Positions 45,701 through 57,700 of a stretch of 64,000 nucleotides of DNA are shown here, piece after piece (within the stretch, counting starts at the first letter, position 1; every line of letters starts with the position of its first letter). The stretch is from Lamellibrachia satsuma (lineage: Eukaryota; Annelida; Polychaeta; Sabellida; Siboglinidae). The notes beneath the pieces were generated by a model. That model made no database searches. It was not told where the DNA came from and saw only the letters and a list, made by a program, of their open reading frames with translations. The translations under genes were made by a program, and so were the position numbers. The DNA is taken from positions 13,214,007 through 13,278,006 of the forward strand of contig BSQZ01000004.1 of the NCBI GenBank assembly GCA_033239005.1, written 5' to 3'.

Positions 45701-48700
45701 GCTTACTGTAAACCAAACGTTTATGTTGGTGTCTCAGATTTGTAGCTAATGACTTGCAGTATTGCCAAACTGGATATTCAGGCTTCCAAATAGGCGCTAT
45801 GGTAGAGTGTCGTGTTTGGTATATGTTTTCTTAGTCAAAGATTAACATTACATTAATGTGTTGTTGGGAAGAGTGATTGAATGCTGGATGTATTGTTTTT
45901 TCAAACTAAAAATTTGGCAGTATATCGTTTGATTACTTAAATGATGCTGTAGTAATAAGTGTGGTGCGATAGTGAGGACGAACGGTTCTGCTTGCTTTCG
46001 TCCCCTCTAAATACCCTAAATCTGTGGAATTTAGGAGTACACATTTAGACCATACGTATATATTTAACTGTCTGTGTAGCAGAATGTTTGGTGTTCGTGT
46101 ACAATAATGCAGTTGCCATATTGTTGAGTATTGTTGAACATTTGTACTGTAAAATAAAGATAAGTTCTTATCTAACGCAGTATCCAGTCCATGGACTGCT
46201 TAAAGCACTATGCACCCCTGGCAGATCTGTTCCTTCCAACACCAACTCAATTTCTCTGGGAAGCATTCAGCCATGCTGCAATTACTGCACAAAGACTACG
46301 CGTTGAAATGTATCAATCACTGTTTCTTGCCTTGTTCTAGCAAACGCTCCAATTTCATCACACGGCTGAATGCAGAGAAGAAACAAGGACTAGTTATGGC
46401 ACTTACTCACTTAGCCGAGGTAGGTTGACGAGTACTTAATCTTCATGCACATTTTTCATTGAATATTTATTTTCACCTAATGTGAAATAAGATGGTTTAT
46501 TGACATCCTCAGCTTAATGTGAGTTAGGGGCCGTTTACAATTGTTGACATTTACTCTATTCGTACAAAGCGCACTAACGCTTACAGCGCAACATCGTTAC
46601 ATTGATGTTCTTCAATCTGGAAAATTATCAACATTTTAAAGTACAAATTTGGGGGGTCAGAAAATTAATATGGTTTGTACGGATAGGTAACGAATAGGTA
46701 AATGTTGGCAATCATGAACGGCCCCTTACAGACCATATTTGTAGCTCACACACGTAATATTCCAGTTTATATTGAAGATTTAATGTTAATTACATTTTGC
46801 TGTTTTGTTTCAGAGTTGGGGAGGTAAAGAGAATGGTTTTGGCCTTGCTGAATGTTGTCAAGATTTGTCTATGAATGTAAGTATTTAACTGAATAATTGC
46901 CAGTTGCATTTTCAATTATGGTTGTGTTTTTAGGTATAATTTCTGATGTTAGTTAGTAGTAAGTCCACAAAAGGACAATCTTGAAACCATTGACTGACTC
47001 CATGTTTGTGTGTGCATTATTACAACACAGGCAACAGAGCACAATCTGACACCTGCATGTTTTGATAAATAAAAAGTTGATTTTAGAAATAGATAAGTCA
47101 GTTGTATACAGATGCATGAAGTTTGGAATAATGATATGACAATAATGTATCAGTAATCTTCATCATTAGTTGGCTGGAGCATTGACATGCTATTTTTATA
47201 AAGGTCGATTGTTGATTAGGGATGTTTTCACAGATAATAATAGTATTTTGTGCATTGTGTGAACAAGGAAAACACAACTAGAGTAACGGTTACATGACGA
47301 TACAATGATAGAGTGGTATAGTGATACAGTGGCAGCAATAATAGCACCACGTGTCCGTGTAGAAAGTACGTGTGGGACAAACAGAATAGCGTGTCAATCG
47401 CAGCAGGCCATGGCTAATTACATGCTTGTTTGATTTTGTCAGAACTACCCACCAAGTGCCACGACACTGCACTTTGACTTCTACACGGAGGTTAAAGAGG
47501 AGAAAGGAAAGGGAAAGGTAGGTTTTTTAATTATCCACTTTGTTGATGGATACATAAATAGTTTTTTCGTCCAGTCTGGTACACATCAGGATGGGTAGAG
47601 TTTGTGTAAGGGGCACACGTTTATGCTGCATATATAATATTGGAGGCTGAAGCATTGGGTATCTCCAGACACACTACCTTATGTGTGTTGTGGTCGTATA
47701 TACAATGCGATATTGATGGAGTGTTTCATCGTTGGATGGCTGTGTTATATCACTGTCTGTTCTGGTAGTCCCACTTCCTACATGCATTTATTCAGGCATG
47801 CTTTGATGTGAACGAAACCTCATGGAGAAGCAATCACAAATTTAGGTTCTTCAAAGATGGCACCGCCTGACTGTGATGCTAACCCAATTGCTACCACTTG
47901 ATTGTAAGCATTCTGCCCCAGCTCGGTGCATTGCACAGTGCCTGGGAAATAAACCTAATTAGGAAACTTATTTATGGAAAACTGTTGTGAACGATGTAAC
48001 AGAAAGAGACATTGTAATGGAGTTTAGCCCCATGGGTATCTCTGTATGTGCCTTGTGTTGTCATTTAAACAGCATAATATTTCATACAAGTTGTCTCTTT
48101 CATTTAGGTTTGCTATACAAATGCAGTAATCAAATATTTTTCGATCTGCTTAATATCTTTTAATAAATCATTGCAATTTGATATAATGTGTGATCATAAC
48201 ATCCGTACTTGCAATTAATAAGGTATTATTGTCAGTAAATTACTTTTCTCATGTGATCCATTTGGCCACTGTCTGTTTCTTATCAGTTTCATAAAACAAA
48301 TTGCATTGTTGTTTCTCCAAACCACATTAGACAATGTTTGGTTTGATTGCTTAATCAATGCTAAAGTGATACATGTGTCTGTTATGCAGATGGTGAAGGC
48401 ACTGGCTTTCATCACATAGCTACACGCAACAGACACTTTGTAGGAAAGTTTGCATCTAGTTTGACCCAAAACTGCAATTTATACAAATATTCAACAAAGT
48501 CGAAGTTCATCCTTTTCTACTTCAACAAGCTGTTGAATGGTGTTTTTGAAGCTTCTCGTTGTTTGCATCCTGTAATAAAATTTGTTTGCTGTAATCACAA
48601 GCATTGGGTATCTCCACTAACACTACCTTATGTGTGTTGTGGTCGTGTATACAATGCGATATTGATGGAGTGTTTCATCGTTGGATGGCTGTGTTATATC

Positions 48701-51700
48701 ACTGTCCGTTCTGGTAATCCCACTTCCTACAATTAGACACCAAAGGTCCGGTTCCTTTTCTTATGCCTATTGATCTCAAGAACATCAGACTGGCTTGTAG
48801 CCAGAAGAATTAGTTAAATTTACATATAGGCCCTGCATACACAAAATTGCCACTATGCATTTCACACATTTTATGTTTTATGTCCAACAAAAATCCGGGC
48901 CAGTAACTTTTAAAATCTACTGGCTACAAAAGCTTAATGTCAAAGTTTTTATGTCATCCACTTGGCCACTGTCTGTTTCTTACACAGTTTTGTAAAGCAA
49001 ACTGCATTGTCGTTTCTCCAAACCACATTGAGTAGTATTTGGTTTGATTGCTTAATCAGTGCTAAAGTGATACGAGTGTCAGTTATGCGGAAGGTGAAAG
49101 TGCTCATTGGTTTTCATCACATACTTGCACACAACAGACGCTTGGTAAGCAGCATACTCAGATTTGTAACCAGTATTCTCAGGTTTGTAACTAATATACT
49201 CAAGTTTGTAACCAGTTTGATTCAGAGCTGGTAGCTGCAACAGAACTCAAGAATTGTCGTTTGTTGTTGAGTTTATTACTGTGATTATGCAGGTTGTTCT
49301 TGTTTGATGGACAAGTTATCAACTGAAACCCAAGCATTGTGTATCTCCACACACATCAACTTATGTGTGTTGTGGTCGTGTATACAATGTGATATTGATG
49401 GAGTGTTTCATCGTTGGATGGCTGTGTTATATCACTGTCTGTTCTGGTAGTCCCACTTCCTACACATTCCGTTTGTGAATGTTTCATCATAGTGAGTAAT
49501 GCAAACAAAATATCTGCAGTGAGCTTTAATTCTGACATGTTCCTTTGCAGCATACAGCCTGCGTTTTGACGAGTATTCATGTGCAGAATGTGGACAAGAT
49601 CCCCAAGTTGCCTGCATTCATAATGGATGAACTGATGCAGACGTATAAAATCCCAGAGAGCAAGCAGGTATTGTCCCTGGCTTTTGTGTTGTAATGCCAT
49701 GGTCAGTGAAATGTACTGCATACTGGTCACATGTCATGTCATACTGGTAACATGTCATGCCATTCCTGAAAATTATCATTATGAAATTTGTGTACTCGTT
49801 TTTTTTGTAAAATGGTAGCATGTGTCAGATATATGATTACATATCTCTAAAGATTACAACAAAGAAGGAAAGATTGTTATCTTGCACAAAACATAGCTGT
49901 TAATCATGGACTTGTCATTGAAATGTTCTGATTTACAAATCCGAGGTGCCCACTGAATTTTTTTTACAAAAACATTTAAAGTAAGTAGTTATTCAGTTTT
50001 GCAGTCCAGAATTTATTTTATTGAAAAATTCCATCATGAATCAGAACTTTGTAGTATTTTGTTCTCTACATGGTTTTTGTGTGATTGAAATATTGAGGAA
50101 GATGGTTGTGTAATAGAAACTATAGAAGATTTGAGCATATATAAGAGGCAGAGCTAAAGCATTGGGTATCTCCACACACACTAACTTAATGTGTGTTGTG
50201 ATCGTTGATACAATGCAATATTGATGGAGTGTTTCATCGTTGGATGGCTGTGTTATATCACTGTCCGTTCTGGTAGTCCCACTTCCTACAATTTTTTTCA
50301 ACATTCAACAACATTCTGTCAACACTTCGTTGTCAACACTTGGTTGAGCATCTAGCTGAATGTTGCTGGTGTGTCGCACCCTGTAGTGGTGATGTTCTTG
50401 TTTCAGATGTTGCTCTTTACACATATACGACTGGCCCACTCATTCTCAAACTACGAGAAACGTCTCCAGTGTGTGCAGGCCCGTCTTCAGGCCATATCCA
50501 TACTGGGTCAGTTTTTCTAGCCATTCTAGTCTTCATATTCAGGATTTTTGCCACGCAGGACAGTATTGTAAAAAATTTGCTGCATGAATGTATGCCACTG
50601 GGAAGAAATTATTCAGCAAGTACCAGGAACCAAATAGTAGATCATCGTTTATTTGTTTTCTACATATATTGGGAAAGAGGAAGCTGAAGTAATACAACTT
50701 GTAATTGCTCCCCCGATCAAACATATTTTGTATATACAATTGCATATGACATAAGTTCATAGAGACACTGCTTTTCATACAGGGTGTTAGTTGTTAGACA
50801 TATATTTGTAAGATTTAGCTTTTATACTTGCAATAAATTTGAACTTGGAAAATTTAATTACAGTACCATTTATTATGTAAAAAATTATGCCTATTGTAAT
50901 GATTGATCTACAGCTTGCCAATAATGATGTTGCTGTTATTTGTATTGTAATTGTAACATTACTGTGTTTGTAGTTTATTCGAATGCAATTCAAGAGAACG
51001 TGAACACCCTGCTGTACAGTGGTTTCACAGAGGAATTAGTTGACATTCTTGAGTTGAAGACAGACAAACTAATGGTGGGTTAGTTTCTTATGAATTGGGG
51101 CTCGGTACATTACTTCTGACATACCATTTACAACTAAAGACGAATGTCCACATGTTTAGAAGTGGCTTTGCATGGCTCCCAAAATAGGATAGTTCCTCTG
51201 GCTGTGAAACTTCAGGGCCACCATGTATTACTTTATGCAGCTGACACCTGGCCCCTCACAAAATAATTGGAAAAGACGCTTACGCTAGAATGCTCAGGAA
51301 GTGTCTAAATTTCCACTGGAGCAATAGGCTGACAAACAAAGACTTTAAGGGGTGATAGACAAGCTGTCAAAAAAAAAATTTATGATGCGCCACTAGATAT
51401 TTATGTGGCTGACATTGTGGCAGAACTATCAAGCTTTATGAAAATGACTCGTCAGTGCTCCAGCTTCATCCGACCATTGATGATTGTGTGGTGTAAATGG
51501 TATGCTTTGTGCAGTACAATGTATTTCTTGTCATCTGTTGTAGGAAATCAAAGCTGCATCCCTGCGTACACTCACATCTGTCATTCATCTGGAGAGAAAC
51601 CCAAAGTAAGAACCACTAAAGTTGCGCTATGAGTCGGTACAGTATAACCAACATGTTGAATTTTTTTCAGTGAGAAAAAAATGTCATCACTGTTCAGATT

Positions 51701-54700
51701 CATGTTATACTGGTGGTCATAAGTTGAAGCAGATAATTTCTGAAAATGCTGTGGGCAGGAGGACAGGAGTTTATCTTCGGTGAAAATGTGTTCTAAGAAA
51801 ATTGCTTGTTGAACCAACACGACTGGATCCATTTTCCTGCTTTTTCCTGTCAAAGTTTTGCTGTTGAAGTTACACATGTTTTTGTTGTTTACTTTGTTTT
51901 AAGTTTTGTTGTAATTAATGAATGTCTCCCTTCCAGACTAAGCAACATTATAGACGCGACGGGAGCAGCACACTATCATGGCTTCCTACCTGTCCTAGTG
52001 AGAACTTGTATGCAACACATGATAGGTGTGTGAACTCTTTCTTTACCCTTATGTGGTATATTCCATTTTACCTGTTTGCTAAAAGGGCCTAGATTTGGTA
52101 ATACATAGAGTTTGAGTGTTACAGAACATGTCAAAGCAGACTGGAGTAAAACACCTACCTAAACCAGTACACAGTGTACATTTGCAAAAAAATATTAGTG
52201 ATTTTCCACCTCATATATAAGTTGTTAAAATTAAACAGCATTTATAATGGGTAATTCCCCAAAAGTAGGTCATTGTGTAATGTCAGATATAATAATATAT
52301 GGAAGTTTGATATCATGTAGAGAAGCTGTATGGTTATTAATTGTTTTTGCAAACAATTTAAAAAACAATATTTTTTAGATGATTATGTGAACTAATGCTA
52401 GAAATATAAATACTAAACTGATGTCTAATCACAGACTTAGGTAAAATGCACCTATGTCAGATGGTGTAAAAAAAATTGTTTTTGTGAAATAAATGAGAGA
52501 CTTGCTATGAGACTAGCAACATTCACGCCCATCATTTAGCAGTATCACTGAAGGCAGCATCTGTTTACTGACACGTGTCATGTTTTTCCTATCTTCCAGA
52601 TCCTGATCTTCCTCCGTTTCCACAGCCGTTTGCCACAGCTTTGTTCTCCTTCCTCTACCACCTGGCGAGTTATGAGAGTGGTAAGTCACAGCCGTATATG
52701 GGCACCTGAAACTGTCTTTATTACCATACGTCATGAAGTCCACAGTGTGGCTGAATACATCCCAGATTTGAAGTAATGTAAAGTAATGGGAACGCTTACA
52801 AAAATGACTGTATTGTCTACCCTGTGAACATTGGCCAGGTGTATTGTCGGTGTTGAAGGCGGAGAAGCCCTAGTGTCGTGTGGCATGATGGAGGCACTGC
52901 TGAAGATTGTCAACTGGTATGGCGAGGGGCAGGAACACATCACGGTATGTTGACATAGATGCAGGTCAAGTGGCAAGAAAATATTACTGTTAGGGCGATA
53001 TTGGGGACAGCATTGTAACTACAGGGTTCCCAAGCATCCTGGACAATCTACAAGGGGGTTTTCCAGGCATGGAAAAGTCATGGAAATTATAGAAATCGTG
53101 GAATGTTGTTGAAAAACATGAAAATGTATTGTTGGTATGTAAGGACTTTCTCTTATAATTGAGTCGCATGACTATTGTTCTGCAATAGAAGTGCTATAAG
53201 TGGAAGCAAAATGTGCCGATAAATGGTTTGAAATTGTCATGGAGAACTTTTGAGTCATGGAAAATTATTTTTCAGTTTGTATGGGAGCCATGAACTAGTA
53301 TTTTTTTTGGTTTGTGTAACTTGTATAGTGTGTACAGTATATCTCACACGATTGTTTTCATTGAACTAGTGGGGCGTAGTAGAATACTGGTCAGAATGTT
53401 GGACTCGCAGTCGAGAGTACCCAGGTTCAAATCCTCTTGCTACCGTTTTGAAGCTTAGGCAATTTTTTTCACTCTTTGTTGCCACAGTTCAGCTGTATAA
53501 ATGAGTACCTGGCTATAAGCAGTGGTGGATATGTGAATGAATATTCTTTGTGTAGTAATTACAGTGTGGATGAATGCTTCCCGGAGAAGTTGAGTTGGCG
53601 ATGGAATGAACAGGTCTGTTGGGGGTGAAGTGGAAAGTGATTTGTGTTGTCCTAAGAACTGGATACCAATCTATCTATATATATATATATATGTGTGTGT
53701 ATGTATGTATATATATATATGTGTGTGTGTGTGTATATATAAATATGTATGTGTGTATATATATATGTGGACTTACCACGTTTGGTTGCAGTTTGTGACC
53801 CGAGCCGTGCGCGTTGTCGATCTCATCACGAACCTTGACATGCAAGCGTTCCAGGCCCACGGAGGCCTGTCAACATTCATCAATAGGCTCGAGGTGAGGC
53901 ATCACTCATTGACAGTAGCCACCATAGCCACACTAATCTATGCAGAAGGTGAATGCATTGGCCTTCATCACATATGGGCACACAACAGACACTTTTGTGT
54001 GATACTTGGGATTTGTAACTGGTTTGATTCAGAGCTGAGAGTTGCAGTATAACTCAGGATGTGCCCACCAAAGCAGCAGAATGGTTGTTTGACTGACAAG
54101 TTATCAACTAAGGCTGAGCATTGGGTATCTCCACACACATCATCTTATGTGTGTTGTGGTCGTTTGTGCAATGCGATATTGACGGAGTGTTTCATCGTTG
54201 GATGGCTGTGTTATATATCACTGTCTGTTCTGGTAGTCCCACTTCCTACAGTTTTATCAACACTTGGGTTTCTTTCTGATGCACAAGCTTATTGCAAACC
54301 GAACATTTACGTGTCTCAGATTTGTAATAATTTTTTTCTATGGACAAGTATTTCACTGCATTCTACTCTCTGATAGTCTGACATCCTACAGTTATACCCC
54401 AAAGTGCTTGAATATTGATCTAAAATGAGAATAAATAACATAATAGTTTATAAAAAAGTAGTCATCCACTTGACCGCTGTCTGTTTCTTATCATAATTTT
54501 GTAAAGTGCATTGTTGTTTCTCCAAGCCACATTAGACAGTGTTTGGTTTGATTGCTTAATCAATGCTAAAGTGATACGAGTTTGTAACAAGTTTGATTAG
54601 ACTTGTGATTTCTATTGAGGTCGTTACTTATTGTTATGTAGACTTCTAAATTGGCAAGGTATGAACTCTAACAATTCAATCAGTGTCGCATATTTACATA

Positions 54701-57700
54701 GCGCCCTTTCCAGCCTTGACTGCTCAAAGGCAGTCTTAACTGCTCAAAGGCAGTCTTAACTGTGCACATTCGCTAATGGCTAAAACGTAAGTTTGGCAAA
54801 AAATATTAATTAAGTTTGGCTTTAATTTGGCTAGGAAGAAATTAGTTGCTTTTGTTTCTGGAGACTGATGATTTTGTCGTAGATTACTGTTGAATAGGCA
54901 ATAAAGGGTTGGCTGATTTGTAATGGAACAGTGTACTGCTGCTTATGGGGGTATATATTGCATGTTCAAGCATTTGGTATCTCCACTACCTTATGTGTGT
55001 TGTGGTCGTTTATACGATGCGATATTGACGGAGTGTTTCATCGTTGGATGGCTGTGTTATATCACTGTTTGTTCTGGTAGTCCCACTTCCAATATATCCC
55101 GTTTGTGATTGTTTCATCATAGTTAGATATGCAAACTAATGATCTGCAGAGAGTTCTGATTTTGACAATAAGTTTTGAATCTAAAATGATGTGTTTAATA
55201 GAGCCTGAACATAGGCGTATCTGCCTCTTCATGGGTGAATTTTTGCTGGATTTGTCTGGTAAACACCTTATGTGACTGTCATTACGAAAACGAATGCTTT
55301 TATTTCAGGTTAAAAGAAACATACATACAAATGTGCATTAAAAATATAGTTAAGTTAAAATGTAATAAATAATTAAATATATATAAATAATCACTGCTGC
55401 AATAAAGTGCTCTTGCCCATCTAGACCACATGGGTTCATTAACTATATTTATACAGTTGCTCACAATTTCATCAAATAACTTTCAATGTCACATCCACGT
55501 TCTCTAAAACCATAAATATTCTTGCACACGAAGGCATTGGAGTTACCAGAGGAATTGTTAAATTTGTTATTTCTGCATCAATGTTTATGGACATGATTTA
55601 TTATGGTGCACAGTTTACTGCCCTATGTCATTATGTAGTATATCATATTGTATCATAGTGGCATATGTTTGTAGCATGAGGTAGACATCTGCCGGAAGGA
55701 ACAGCCGTTTGTGATCCGCCCTCCTTGCAGCGATTCTACCTCAACCATGGACGTTCAGCCTTCATCGCCCTCCAACCCCACCACCAGCCCCCCATCGCCA
55801 CCTGCCTCCGCTTCCCCCTCCCACACTAGCGAGCTCACCATGGAAATGGAGGGTAGCTTGACGGGTGTCAATCAGGGGGCGTCAACATCAGTGGGCCTTC
55901 CGATCTACCTGGATGCCCCGGCAAAGGGACCCAACGGAAAACGTACGTGTTTGTTGAATGTATTGCATTTATTGTGAAGTGGTTTTGCATGAAATTTTGT
56001 GGCAACAAATTTACTTTTAATGCTGTGGCATCTTGAAAATTATGATTTTTATGTTTTCAATTTTAGGTTGAATGCTCCATCTACAAAATAAATTTTTTGT
56101 TTTCAAATTTACGAATTTTAAAGCATTTTATTCGCTCGTTTCTGTGTACAATGTAATTCAGTTCATATCGCTTCATTATTTGAATGCATCGGTTGTCAAG
56201 ATATCCTTGTTTTAAGCACTACACAATATAGTCAACAATAGGTGACCATCTTGAATTTGCTTGCCTACAGGCTTATGATAAGTATGTTGTCTGCCCAGTA
56301 AAGAGCTACAAGGGTTAAGGCAACTATTATAGGCACGTTTTTAATACGGTTTTAGTAATAAAAGCTGTTAACACAAATGTTTAACATTTCTAAAGTACTT
56401 TTTAAAATGTGAAGTTGTGCCTAATAGGTGGCAAAATGGCTGTTTTTCCTCTCGCTGCTCAATGATGATAAACGACATAGACAGTCATAATACATCTGAC
56501 CTCTACGTGGAGACCAGTTTTAATTTCTGAGAGCAGCTTTGTCTAGACACACTTCACTCAAAAATACGCTACTCATTGGCCAAAATGTTTTCATGTAATT
56601 TGACTATTATCTGTTTAATTAGAAAATTTTGCTCCGAACATCCTGTTTACCTTGCATGCTGAATGGCAAGGTCGATATTCGTAAACAGATAAAAGTCAAA
56701 CTATATTTTTAAATGTTTATGTACTATATAACACAATTTTACAATAAAAATTTTGACAATTAAGACATCTAGCTACTATGGGTGGACTTGAGTGATTATG
56801 ATGTCAGCCCAGCAACACATCAGTGCTACATGCTCAGTGGGGTTGTTACTCAGTGGGGTTGTTGACTGCTTGCAGCCCTCCAGTGCTTCCCCCAGCGTGC
56901 AGCCCTCCTCAAGTCCATGCTCAACTTCCTCAAGAAAGCCATCCCTGACCCGACGTTCTCTGAGAGCATCCGACACTGTGAGTATGGCTGGCCTGCATGG
57001 GCTTGCTGCAGTGCTTATGGTAGCGTAGAAACCTGGGAAGGTTTTGCAGTTTATCTAGAAGAATTAGTGTGGGTGTAATTTGTAGGTCATTCCACTTGTA
57101 ATCTGGGAACCTTGTTTAAAACATGCAGAATGTATTGTGTAGCATTATTGTTGCATCTGAACAAACCACATGTGCTCAGTGATGATAAAACAGACAAGCA
57201 TATATCTGACATTCACGTGGAGAAGATTTTATCTGAGAGCTGCTGTTTACACATGTGATGTTTAATGCGTTTGACTATTACCATATTTACAGTAGATGAC
57301 TCTTCAACTTCATAACATGTATTAACACATAGGGCATACGAATATATCTAAATATATACACATATTATCAGTAAACAATGTAATAGATAATACTTACGCC
57401 AGGCGCTTCTGGCATTGTTCAAAATGTGCTGCGTCACACCATTTGTTATATTTGCTCCTTGCACGCTTCCAACCGAGTTATTTTCTCGTAACTACTGACG
57501 CACAATTTCAGTATAGTCTACCAGTCAATGATACACTTCAGTAAACATTAGCAGCCTGTTACCTAACATAATGCCCATTGCTAGGACTACTGCCTGGCTG
57601 GACGATAGCTACATAAACCTTGTTACATAAGATAGTGGCTATCACTACAACTATAGTATAACCATAAAATAAATGTATAATCTACACATTGTCACACTGT

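Larger units (their letters stand above)
47518..49550. other. HUWE1 intron 6 carrying three H/ACA-like copies
   Basis: H/ACA-like copies 3, 4 and 5 (47651, 48600, 49333) and two copies of the third repeat family (48250, 48957), all on the sense strand. No exon. Confidence 0.7.

Noticed and set aside
37375..55096. Treating the eight-copy HUWE1 repeat as an ordinary transposon
   Set aside because: All copies share orientation with the host, three have sharp ends at the RNA boundaries, and no terminal repeats or target duplications were seen. An RNA-gene explanation fits better but remains unproven.
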